This document shows, one piece after another, positions 36,806-48,483 of a stretch of 64,000 bases of DNA. The DNA lies in NCBI GenBank assembly GCA_051294375.1, contig CM119271.1, positions 13,764,372 through 13,828,371 of the forward strand. The letters are read 5' to 3'. Position 1 is the first letter of the stretch; each line of letters opens with the position of its first letter. The position numbers and the translations under genes are program-made. The notes under the pieces are model-generated. The model made no database searches. It was not told the origin of the DNA and saw only the letters and a list, made by a program, of their open reading frames with translations. This DNA is from Paraspadella gotoi. Its lineage: Eukaryota; Chaetognatha.

Positions 36806-39800
36806 ATGGAGAATCGAAAACGAACGAGCGTCTTCGAAAGACTCGGACCAGGAAAGCGTCAGGACGAAGCCATGCACGGCGGTGGTCGTTCAGATGGCGG
36901 CGGAGGGGAAAGAGGTGAGGGAAAACTTGATGATTTCGGGTCATAACTTTGTGCTCATATCCAAATCTCTCTTCACTCTACTTTCTATCTTCTTTCCTCG
37001 CTTTCCTCTTTACTTTCTCGACTCTTTTTTTTCTTTTCTCCTTTCACTCTTTCCCCCTTCTCTCCCTCTTTTCCTCTTTAAAGGCCACGCCCCTCGCTCC
37101 CACGGCGCCAGCGGACACCGCGACCTCTCGCGCGACGGTCCACCGCCTCCACGAGACGGTGCCGCGTCGCGAGATCACCACCAGCGCCGCGAACCTCCGA
37201 GGGAAGGGCGCGGCGGCGCCGGTCACGGTTATCATCACCAGCGCGCCGCCTCCTCGACGGTCTTGTGCTCTTATTGGAACGAGGGAAGTTGTCGCTACGG
37301 AGATCAGTGCATGTACTCTCACGCGACGCCGGATGAAAGGAGGAACAGGGGCGCCTCTTACGGGCCCAAATTGGTGAGGACGGGAAAATGGAGTTAATGA
37401 AATTAAGCTCGTCGTTTAAGTTGAATCCCGATTATTAATTATTTTTAATTATCTTTAAATTTATATAGTCCTTATTAAGTAATAATTCGCGCATATCAAT
37501 GTTAATTATTCATCGGAAATGGAAGGAAGACGAAAAACTCTCCGCTGGCGTCGGCGGCGGCAAACGCGGTCGAAAGTCTCGTTCTTCGTCGGAGGAACGA
37601 GCGTCGCCGAAACGAAAGGCGATCAAAGCGACGAGGGATTCGGGGAGGGAGACGAAGAAGGAGGAAGAGGAAGAGTCGGAGGAAGAATCTGGAATTCTGG
37701 CCACATTCGACGAAGCCGAGTGAGTTTGTATTAATGATAAACAGTTGAAACAATAAAGACAATTTTTTTTCAAATGTCTTTCGCTTCCCGGACATTTTTC
37801 TCTTTAATCATTGCTCCCTTTCTCTACCCATCTATAATTATATACTCCTTATTTCTCCCCTTCGCCGCCTCTTTTCTCTCCCACCTCTCTTCCTCCCTCT
37901 TCCTCCCTCTCCCCCCTCTTCCCTCCCCCGCTCTCTTCATCCCAGACTCGAGAAAAAGCGACAACAGATCCTCAAAGAAATGGCGAAGTTGGAAAACCTC
38001 GACAGCGGCGACGGAGGCGGCGATTCCGATTCTGGATCGAAAGGAGGGAAAGAGTCGGGTAAGAATCCTGAATGAGTTCTAAAAATAACTTGCAGCTATC
38101 ACAGCCTTGTAACCATGTCGTTAGTTATTCCCCGTTGACATCGGATCTCCAATTCTCCATTCTCCACTCATTATTTCCAGGCGCTTCGACGCCCATCCCT
38201 CCCGAACCCGCCCACGCCATCGCCGCCGCCCCGAGCAAACTGGCCCGTGACGATCGCCGCCTCTACGACGGAGGCACGAGAGTCCTTCATACCGGCGGCC
38301 TGAGGCGGCGGCGGGACAGCGGCGACGAAGACGGCGGCGGCGATAATCTCGGCGGCGGTTTGAGGACGCAGCACGCCGGCGGAGGCCGGCGGCGGCGCGA
38401 AAGCGGTGAGAGTTCCGAAGACGAGGCTCTCGTCCGTCGGGCGGAGAAAAAATCTCGCAGCGGCGGAACGGGGAGCGATAGAGCGGGTAAGGAAAAAGGG
38501 TTTTTATGTCACGTTTATAACTTACCTTTTAATTTCTTACATCCATGATTTTCCTCAGAATCCTCGGAGCGTAGCGTCACCATCAAGAAAGAGTCGCCCT
38601 CCAAGAAAGCTCCCTCTGCAGCGTCGGCTGCATCGGCGCAGCGTTGGGAGGAAGAGCGGCACCCGCGATCTCGATCACGAACCGGGGAGCGGGACAGAGA
38701 CAGAGTTAAAGAGAACAAGGAGCCGAAGGAGAACAAAGAGTGGGAGAGAGGAGAAGTTCGAGGGGAAAAGTCACCGTCGAAGAAAAGCGATTCCGGGTCA
38801 AAACGGAGCGACGGATCCGTCGGCGGAAAGTCGCGCAATCAGAGCCCATCGCATGTATGTGCTTTAGTTGAGAGAGATTCTATTTTGTGAGAGAAAATCC
38901 AATTCTACGATCAAATTTTTAAATATTTAAAAAAACAATCATTATTAAACCTTAAACTAAACTGCTGCAATATGCAAATGAGACTGAAGAACATTTATAA
39001 CCTTAAAATATTTCAATACATTGTTTTACCCTCTGCAGTCCGACCCCAAGCGGCTGCTGACTTCAAAGGTAGTGGCCAAAGCCCCCTCCGCCGCCGAAGA
39101 CCGCTCCGCCGGCCTTTCCATGGACGAGATCAGATGGGGCAAGCTACCCGACTCTCGCCGGCAGCTCATGCCGCGGTTGTTGACTCGACCCGGCGGCGGC
39201 AGCGGCGGAAAAAAAGACGCCGACGACGCTTGTCGCCGACACGACCGAAAGGCGCCGGATGAAGAGCGCCGCTACGAAGAACGGGTCGGTCGGGAGAAGG
39301 AGCGGGGAATGGAGGAGAAAGGAGGAAGAGAAAGATTGGGCAGGGAAGACAAGGCGGGCCGGGGAGAGGAAGTGAGGAAGGAGAAGAGGATCGAGGAAGA
39401 TGGAGGAAGGAGACGATCCGACGAGTCGGCTAAAGGAGGAAGGGGAGAATCTCCCTTTGAGAAGAAAAGGTGAGTTTAATGGAATTAAAACTTATTAAGA
39501 AATAAGGTAAGTTAACTCCCCTCAACCTTTTCCCCGCTCAAGGTCCTCTACCCGCCGAAGCCAAAGTCCGCAGCGACAGAAAAAGGATGAGAGCCTCACG
39601 CCCAAAAAGGAAAAGCATCTTAAAAAGGAGAAATCGGAGAAGACCAAGAAGGAAAAGACGAAGAAAAAGATGGACAAGAGTCAGCGTCAATACCGCAAAC
39701 GGAACTCTTCCGGCTCCAGCAACAGCTCCAGCAGTAGCTCCAGTTCAGAGTCGGAGACTGGGGAGAAGAAGAGAAAGAGGGAGGAGGAGAAAACTGGGAA

Positions 39801-42569
39801 GAGGGGGAGGGAACGAGAGGAGGAAGAGGAGAGAAAGAGATCTAAGAGAGGTGAGTTACCTCTTATTCATCTTAATTACGATAAGAACATTAAAACATTT
39901 ACTTTTTTTCTTTTAAGTTTTACGCTTCATTTTACAATTTTTACTTATTAAAATATATTTTGTTTCACTTCAGAAAGCGGAAAGGAAAGCGAGAGAGAGA
40001 GCGGTCGGGAATCATCCCCGCGCCGTCGCCACGACGAAGACTCCAAACTCTCTTCCGAGTCCCATCAGCAGCTGCAACAGCAGCAGGGCCGTCGCGACGA
40101 CGGCGCCCCGTTACAGCCGCCGCCGCAGCATTACCGGCGCGACGAAATCTCGACGCACCGGCGTCTCGAAGACTTGGCTCATCGTCCCGACCGCCGGGAC
40201 GATCCGGGACCGCACCGGCGGGACGAGGGTCAACACCGGCGAGACGACGGTTCGCACCGGCGGGACGAGGGTCCCCATCGGCGCGAAGATCATCGACGCG
40301 ACGCTGCCGGCGTAGCCGACGCGTCTCGCCTGCTCGATTTGGCCGGATACGGAGGCGTGGGCGGGACGGGCGGATTGGGAGGCGGTGGAGGAATTAGGGA
40401 GGATAGAAGGGGAAGAGCCGGTCACGACAGATCGAAGACCTGGGGATCTGGGGAAAAGGGTAAGTTAATGAGAGAGACGAGGGTAAGTTTTAAAAAAGCG
40501 ATTTTTCGACCCATTTTTGTCTTCAATAGTTCGCGACGACGATCGCTACGGCGAAAAACTCCGTCACGACGACGATGACCGCCACCTCGAAGCCAAACGC
40601 TTCGCCGCCGACGGCGATCGGCACCGCGGCGTCGGCGAAGACAAGGACGCCGTCTACCGCGGTCGCGACGACGCCGGCCGCAGGGACGACCGCAGGGACG
40701 GTAGGGGGGAAGACCCGCGTCTAATGAGGGAAGATCCCGGCAGCAGGATCGGAGGAAGGGATGACCGTCGGGAAGACCGTCGGGGAGACGGCCGCGGGGC
40801 CGATGGATGGGATGATTTAAGGAGCGCCCTTCGCGGCGACGATTATCGATCCTCCAGTGCCGAAAAACGGCGCCGGGATGACGACGCCGTCTTGGCGCGC
40901 GCCGCTAGGGAGCAGGAGAGAGGAAGAGGTGGAGAGTGGGGCAGTGATAGGGAGAGTCGGCGAAGAGAGGAGGAGAGGAGGGAGAGAGGAAAGAGGGAGG
41001 AAGAGGACGAAAAAAGGGAAGACGAGGATCGACACCCGGGAAAGATCGCCGCGGAATCGGCTCAGGTGAGAGGGGAGGTAATGAAAGTTACCTTTATATA
41101 CATTACATTTCATTTGATTATTATTTTATCTTGTCGCTTTATAGTATCTCTTAAAGATAATAAATTATTTGTCTTTTTCTCCCAATCCCCTAAAGGGCCT
41201 GATGTTCGAGGACGACGTGGAGGAAATCTCCGACGATGACTTAGACTTGGACAATCTCTTGGAGAAGGGGGACGAAGAGGGGGAAGGAGAGAAGGAGGGA
41301 GCGACGGAGGAGGAAGAGGATTCGAAGCCGCTGGCGAAGATCGACGCGTTGGACGTCGCGTGGGAGTCGCTGTTGAAGGAGAAGGAAGTGGACGAGACGG
41401 GAAAAGGTGAGGGTCGCGGCTGGAAAGATATGTAATGAAATGATCTGCCTCATTTAGTATAATGGTAATCTGCGGATTAAGTACTATTCAATAGTAATAC
41501 TTGTAAATTATGAGTCGTAAACTTGTTTAAAGAACGAAAACTAAAGTTTAGGGGGAAAAAAATCAAATTACGACCATATGCAAATACGGTGAAACCAGTC
41601 TTCTCCAGATGAATGGAATTTCGAAGGAAAGGAAGTTAAATACATTTATTTAAATATTTTCCATATTATTCATCACCAGACTCCGCTGCTCCCGCTGAGC
41701 CGCCGGCCGAACGCCCCTCCGCCCTTTCACGTTTTACGCCCGCCGCCCTCTTTGCCTCCGTCGGCGTCTCCAAGGATCTCGCGGGGCCTGAGGTTTACGG
41801 AAAGGTTTTGGAGGTAAATAATACTAAAATATTAGTAACTAAATAAATTTAACTAATCGGGCATTGGCCATCCTCAAGGTCTGCCGCACATCCTTCCCCT
41901 CCTTCGCCTTTTCCCACGACGTTGCCTCCGTTCATTCCATTCGCGAGCGACGCCGCGCCCTTCGCTCTCGACTGACGACCACCGGCGGCGTCGGCCCTTA
42001 CCCCCGCGCCCTCTGCGCCTCTTGGGACAAGGCCGCCCGACGCTCGCTGGCCGCACTGCCCGCCGAGGGCGAGTCCGGGGCCATCGGCGTCTTCGACGGA
42101 AGGGAGAGAGCGGTGAGTATAGAAAAGTTTTAATTAAAAGTTGTTATGCACGTCGTTTTTCGGAGAATGGCAAAGTTTCCGGTTTGAAAATGAGATGTAA
42201 CAGTAACTGAATGAACAAATTTATTAATTTAACTTTACACACACAATACTTATTTCGATCACTTCTACCTTTACCAATGGTGCTGATCGGTGCATGAATG
42301 AAATGGTTTCCTTGAATTATCCCCAAAGAATTAATCGGAAACAAAATTGAGAAAAGGGCTATTAATTATTTATTTAATTTATCCTCTAAATTCGTTTTAT
42401 CCAACATTTTAAAATCTTTTGTAATCTTCCCCATCAGGTGACATCGGATTGGATCGAAAATTTCAAACAATCCCTCCAAGCTCTCCGCGAGAATCGTTCC
42501 AAGCAGGTCGAGGAACTGACCAACTTCGACGTCCCCTGCGAACCGATTTTCAAACTGCAGACAGTTTAA
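36806..42569 (+). CDS. ZC3H13: ZC3H13 / Flacc homologue, m6A writer complex subunit
   Basis: Fourteen exons in phase: 36806-36914, 37084-37373, 37469-37719, 37946-38058, 38181-38486, 38559-38854, 39039-39469, 39543-39850, 39974-40459, 40530-41065, 41196-41406, 41680-41813, 41879-42112, 42438-42569 (1278 aa). The N-terminus has RKRTSVFERLGP, matching the conserved SVFERLGP of ZC3H13. One CCCH finger, CSYWNEGSCRYGDQCMYSH, follows. A segment EKKRQQILKEMAKLE corresponds to the ZC3H13 KRQKIQRELMKLE region. A long Arg/Asp/Glu/Ser-rich tract comes next, including repeated HRRDEG/HRRDDG units, then an acidic stretch and a conserved-looking C-terminal domain. Known role: scaffold of the MACOM part of the METTL3-METTL14 RNA methyltransferase, linking WTAP/Virilizer to RBM15 in the nucleus. 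The start of exon 3 is the least certain acceptor. Confidence 0.85.
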
Positions 42570-43008
42570 AGTTAAAAACGATGGGCGAGAGAATTTTTCT
42601 GATTTAAAAAAAAAATTCTCACTGAAATTTAAAACAAAGACAGAGACCAAAAAAAAAAAAATCAAGACGCTGTTTATGTTAGTATTTTATATTTAGCTAT
42701 CCTTAGTAAAGAATACTTTTTGTTCAGGTTTGCCTTTTCAAATATTTTTTTTCCCCACCATTTTTTTTGTTTCCAGATTAAAAAGGGAGACTTAGTCGTT
42801 AAAAGAAGGGGGGGTGGGGAAGAGTTAATCTGTCGCGATGGTGGAGACTCATCGAGCAGAACAATAAAAGTTTCTCTGGTTTGAAAGTCGACAAGCGTTC
42901 GATCGATTTCGCAAGCAATTGACGTTGGATGGACGCATTTAGCGATCAGTGTTGGTCTTCTTTGCGTCCGTTTAGCCGGGAAAGAAAACGTCGGTTTCCT
43001 CTGCTTAT

Positions 43009-43530
43009 GCAAGCAAATCAGCGGCGACCGGTGATACAAGCAAATCAGCGGTTGCCGTGTAACAAGCAATCAGCGGCGTCTGGTGGTGCAAGCTAATCAG
43101 CGGCGTCTGGTGGTGCAAGCTAATCAGCGGCGTCTGGTGGTGCAAGCTAATCAGCGGCGTCTGCTTATGCAAGCAAATCAGCGGCGACCGGTGATACAAG
43201 CAAATCAGCGGTGACTGGTGGTGCAAGCTAATCAGCGGCGTCTGGTGGTGCAAGCTAATCAGCGGCGTCTGGTGGTGCAAGCTAATCAGCGGCGTCTGGT
43301 GGTGCAAGTTAATCAGCGCGTCTGTGGTGCAAGCTACTCAGCGGCGTCTGTGGTGCAAGCTACTCAGCGGCGTCTGGTGGTGCAAGCTATCAGCGCGCGT
43401 CTGGTGGTGCAAGCTAATCAGCGGCGTCTGGTGGTGCAAGCTAATCAGCGGCGTCCTGGTGGGTGGCACAGCTAATCAGCGGCGTCTGGTGGTGCAAGCA
43501 ACTCGGCAGTGTCCTGTGATGCAAGCAGAT
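43009..43530 (+). repeat. 27-bp minisatellite
   Basis: About 18 units of GCAAGCTAATCAGCGGCG followed by TCTGGTGGT, diverging at both edges. Because 27 is divisible by three, both strands stay open and give false ORFs. Confidence 0.9.
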
Positions 43531-44107
43531 CGGCTACCGGCAATTCCCCATTGCCCAATTCTGCGTTCCCTTGGTTTTTGACATCTCAGCGATCTTCGCA
43601 AAGGACGTTCTTTATGCTTTCGTCGGAAAGACGCCTCTTTAAAGATCCAAGTTGATTGACGAGTGGACGTTGATTGGTTAACGGCGGTGATTGCCGAGCG
43701 GCGTTGATTGGTTAACGGCCAACTTCATTGCTTCCGAGAAAAGAAGAGAACAGATTTATTTATTCTGCGGTGCGAATTCACATTTTTTTCGCTTCAATCG
43801 AATATTAGCTCTTCAAGCTTCCGGGGTTTTTTTTGTTTCTCTATCGCATTTTTTTTTTATAAATTTATGGATTTAGCTTTTTTATTCGGATATAGATATT
43901 CTGTTATGTTTTGTTAAGTATTTTGATTATTAACGTATTTTTTAGAATTTTGTCGCAGCTTTTTCTTAGGTTGATGGGTTGATGGACGATTAAAATTTAT
44001 ATTCATATAAACATTAAACATAAACAATATACTCGAAACGTTTATCCTACACGAACTCTTTCTCTCTCTCTCTTAAGACTCTCTCTCCTAAAGCAAGTAA
44101 TACTGGA
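43531..44107. other. Intergenic, no gene seen
   Basis: Unique-looking, AT-rich sequence with a CT run near 44060-44073. Confidence 0.5.
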
Positions 44108-46530
44108 GGTGGCGAATGTTAAGTCGTAATTTCATTGCATATGTATGAAAGAATATGTATATGTAAGAAAGAACGACGATGACGATATAATGACGACGAC
44201 AAAGACGACGAAATGGAGGTGGACAAACGGATACCTCATGCAATTTGAGGGACAACCGCATTAAGAACTCGCGGGTCCGTGGTTGACAAAATTGCAGAAC
44301 CCACGCTCCGTCTCGAAAGCTGGAACGTGAAATAAGGTTCTGGGCGAAGTGACGAATTCTGTGCCATATTACAAAGTCGTTAAATCGACGCAGTTTACGA
44401 GGAGAAAGAATGAAGGAAATACAACCGTTTATCGAAGAAGCGAGAAAATGAGGTGCTCCGAACGGAAATACGATAATGGAAGAATATAAAAGTGGGGAAA
44501 GAACAGAATCCGTTAAATAGTGGCTCAAAACCCCGACTTTTGAAAGTAATTAGTGGTGAAAGAACGGGGAAAAAGAATTTCTTTTCAAAGACGCAAGGCC
44601 GGCAATTGAATGCAGAAAGGCGGGGTGGAAGAATGAAACGACGACGACGACAACAAAGACGACGAAATTCGAAGGAAGAAAAAGTGGTGAAGATTTCGAA
44701 GAAGGACCGCGGTAAATCCGTGAAAAGTTAAGCACAGGTGAAGGAAAGAAACGAAACGGGGGTTGTATAATATTATATTATATTGTATAATAATATATAG
44801 TATAGTAATATGGACAAAATTTTACTTTCGCCGATCGGGGTTTTGGCGTCTTTTGAAAAATTATTTAAAAATAATTCTTTTTTTTAAAAATTAAAAATTG
44901 TTATTTAATTACCCTAAACCCTCTTAACCTTAACCTCTTTTAACCTTAAATTCCCCTTAAACCACCCTTGACCCTAATCTTTAACCCCTCACCCCGGTCG
45001 GCGAAAGTAAAATTAATCTGTATGTATATTGTATAACCCGGCGTATAAAGGAGAGGGGTGGAGGCAGTGAATCAGGCTTTACTTTTTTACAAAGGCTCCT
45101 GTCGATTTCGACGGTCGCGTTAGGAGGTGAAGTAAGAAAGTGAGACAAATCATTCCCCCCCCCTCCTCACTGGCGAAAAGCAGACCAATTACGGCGAAAT
45201 AGCGTTTGAGGTGAAATAATGAGTTCAAGTGATACATCCAATCGATACACCCATACAGCTCGATGATCGTTGGAGGTGAGAGTAATGTGTTAAAAAACAA
45301 AAACGTCTTAAAAGTCGGTGAGCAAACGAGGTGAAGAATCTGGACGGTAATATAAGATACGACGACCCAAATGGTTTTTAATCTCGTGACGTTAGCGAGG
45401 TGAACAGACTGTCGGAATGGCCATACAAATCTGTTGAACGGTGAAGGGGTGAAAGAAAGTTTCTTTTATTCATTGCAGCTTCAGATGTGAAGAAATTACC
45501 TTACTTCGTCTCCGAAATCTTTAAATTATTTTCAAGTTTAAACGAAAATATTTGTATAGTATAATTTAAAACTATAAGCTCTCTAAAAAAATATAAAACA
45601 AAGTGAGATGAACTAAAGTTAAAAAAGTCTTCGCATGGTTGTGGGAATGAAAGACTTAAGTACGTAACCACTATACGACCTAGGCGTTAATGAAATAGTT
45701 GGTGAAAGAACGAAAATCCATAAAAGTAGTTGCAACCACCGCCAGACAACAAGCGAGGCGAAAGAACGATGTTCGGATCTCCCGTTGTCAAATTCCAAAT
45801 AATTTAAGATTTTCAATTTATTTTTTCAGTTAAGTAAGAAAAAGTTTGTTTTTTGTTGATTAGAAATTTCCTGAGAACACCTTGGTCGGTTACTATTTCT
45901 CGCACTCTAGGGGTAAGTATTGGGAGCGTTAGGTGTAAAAGGTTTAAGGGTTGGAACGGTTCAGGGTAGAGGTTAGTAAGGGTAAGTTGCTCGGGTTATG
46001 TAAAGTTAAGGCTAAGGTGGGATAGAGCAAGGTGTTAACTTGGGTTTTATATGAGGGATTACGGACAGAAGGCCTAGGAATAGGCGGGGTTAAGGGGAAG
46101 AGGGGCCGAGTTTTTTGGGCTTTAAGAGTTTGCTATTTGTCGCAGAATTAAAAGGCGATTAAGAATAACCGATCAAAAACGTGGAATTGTTTGGGAAAAT
46201 AAAAAAATGTTGCTCTGCCAAGTGAAAATAGGCTCGTTTAACGCGAGGTGAAAGATCGAGACAAAGAGCGGCGATGACCATGTCCCACCGTTAATTGATA
46301 ATTACCGTCGCTCACTGATAAGACTAAGATTTTGTAATCAGAAGAAATGAGGGTTCTATAGAAATGATAAGGGCGTCGGAGGTGAAGAACGTTTTGGTTT
46401 TTTTTTTTGCGTGCCATTTCGCTCACAAAATTAGGATCAAAAGGCCTGAAGGGTGAAAGAAAGAATCTAAAAAATACTAGAACACGCGGTCAATGAAATG
46501 GAAAACGCGAGCTCAGAGGTGAAAGAATGG
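44108..46530 (+). repeat. Motif cluster 7
   Basis: Many members, including GGTGGCGAATG (44108), GGTGGACAAACG (44218), GGTGCTCCGAACG (44452), GGTGAAAGAACG (44555, 45701), GGTGAAGAACG (46381) and GGTGAAAGAATG (46518). Steps are mostly 40-70 bp. Interrupted by the element at 44816-45012 and by G-rich degenerate repeats at 45900-46090. Confidence 0.65.
44816..45012. mobile_element. About 200-bp MITE-like element with telomere-like interior
   Basis: TIR ATTTTACTTTCGCCGATCGG with its inverse at the right end (one mismatch). The interior right half is CCCTAAACCC, TTAACCTTAACC, CTTAAACC-type repeats. Confidence 0.6.
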
Positions 46531-46874
46531 AATTTGAAGGTCATGATAGTAAGATTCGGGGAATTCGAGATGGGCCATGCCCCGTCGAAATAAGTGGAGG
46601 AGTAAGAACGTAAATCGAGAAACCGCACGAACATTGTCATTGTCATTCGTGGCGGGATTTTCGAAGACACTTTGCCAGAACAATTGGCGAGGAGGTGGCG
46701 TCAAATCGAAAAATAAGACCAAGTTCGAATTTGGCGGTAGGATGCGGAAAACCAATTCGTTTCAATGAAACGGATATCTGTTCATGTGACTCTAGATAGA
46801 TCGAAGAAAAATTTCATATTTTTGTAAGACAGTTTTTCTTTCTTTTCGTTGTTTTAGAAAAAAAAATATCTATT

Positions 46875-47030
46875 TTTCTTGAGCAAGGATGTTTAATGTA
46901 AAAAAAGGATGTTTCGACTTAGATCAGTCTTCTTTAGCTCAAATTATGTTGCGCTGAAGAAGACTTAAATCTAGTCGAAACATTTCCCGTTTTTTTATAT
47001 TAAACATCAATGTTGTGATAATCCTTTGTT
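46875..47030. repeat. Palindrome with hammerhead-like motif
   Basis: Arms GATGTTTAATGTAAAAAAAG and partner. The plus strand has CTGAAGA (46954-46960), stem GACT/AGTC and GAAAC (46977-46981). Confidence 0.5.
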
Positions 47031-47084
47031 TTCCTCTAATACTAAATAACAACGAAAAAAAAGTATTTTAGAATTATACGATTT

Positions 47085-47345
47085 TTATTTTTAAGAGACG
47101 GACATGTTTCGGCTTGCTTTTTCAAAACGCTGATGAAGGCTTGAAAAAGCAAGCCGAAACTTGTCCATCTCTTAAAAATAAATCATTGTTAGAGGAAAGC
47201 AAAGTATTTTAGAATTCATACAACAATTTTATTTTTAAGAGATGGACAAGTTTCGGCTTGCTTTTTCAAGCCTTCATCAGCGTTTTGAAAAAGCAAGCCG
47301 AAACATGTCCGTCTCTTAAAAATAAAAAAAAAATCGTTGTATGAA
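47085..47345. repeat. Two inverted hairpin units with hammerhead-like cores
   Basis: Plus strand: CTGATGA (47130-47136), stem II GGCTTG/CAAGCC, GAAAC (47156-47160), TTGTC. The mirror copy has the same boxes on the minus strand (47245-47280). The outer arms ATTTTTAAGAGA pair across the unit, and TAGAGGAAAGCAAAGTATTT brackets the second unit. Confidence 0.65.
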
Positions 47346-47619
47346 TTCTAAAATACTTTGCTTTCCTCTAACATCAATGTTAAAAAAATATATTTTTGTT
47401 AATTATCTTAGTTATAAAAAAATAAAATAAATTAGTAAAAATATGTTACACCTTTTTAAGAAAATTAATAATGGTAAGTGATGGTTTTAAAAATGTATTA
47501 AGTATTTTCAAGTCTTGTGAATGTAATAAAATCTTGAAGAGTCGGTTGAGCAAAGAAACATCCTAAAAACTTAAGGAAAACTTGAAAAAATGTGCCATAT
47601 TTTTAGAATTAAAGATGGA

Positions 47620-48230
47620 ATTAAAGAACGTTATCAAACAGAAGGTCACGAACTCCCTCAAAAATAAAGCAGGTTGATGAACGTTTGAAAAAGAAAATTT
47701 GCCATAACTCTTGAAATAAAAGTGGAAGAAGAATGTTAATCCGTTTGATGCCATAAAAGAAACGAAGAAAAGTGGAAATAAAGAACGTTGTAGAACACGA
47801 AGCCAATATTTTCTCAAGATAAAGCAGGATGAAGAACGTTTCGACACAAAAAAAAATCCAATCAAATAAAAGTGGAAGAAGAATGTTATTTAGTTTGAGG
47901 CCATAAAAACCAAGAAATGTGGAAATAAAAAAGTCACAGCAGCAGCCAGAAAGGAGGTGGGTGAATGTTTCGAAAAGTAAGAAACTAACTTTGTAAGTTA
48001 TTAGATTTCTTAATATAAACGTGGAATGTGATGAAATAAAAAATCAAGAACCGTGGAAATGAAGAACGTAAAACACAAAAAAATGCCATATTTTGTTATT
48101 AAAAGTGGAAGAAGAATGTTTTTTTCGTACAGCGCCATAAAAAATTAAGAAAAGTGGAAATAAGGAACGTTTCACAACCTCATTGGTCAAAGGTCATAAA
48201 CAGAAGAAAGCGAGTTGGTGAAGAACGACA
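47620..48230 (+). repeat. Motif cluster 8 (GTGGAAGAAGAATG variant)
   Basis: Members at 47682 (GGTTGATGAACG), 47722, 47772 (GTGGAAATAAAGAACG), 47828 (GGATGAAGAACG), 47872 and on to GGTGAAGAACG at 48217. Steps include 40, 50, 56 and 44. Confidence 0.65.
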
Positions 48231-48483
48231 TGAAACGAGAAAGACTTTCGTTCATATTACACTACCATGAGAGAAATCGATGCCGGGATTGGATAAATTG
48301 ACATGTTTAAAAAAAGGTTTTTATTTCTGTAGCTTTTAATGTAAAGAATTTAATGATTCAAAGGATTTTAGTTGTTCAGATCTGAGATTTTAAAAAGTAT
48401 ATATTATACAACTGCATGGTCGTTGTTCTTTCACATGATCATGTAGCAAATCACAAATCAATTCCGTGATCGATTTCCATGCG

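Noticed and set aside
43005-43581. ORFs on both strands with repeated nine-residue units
   Set aside because: By-products of the 27-bp minisatellite.
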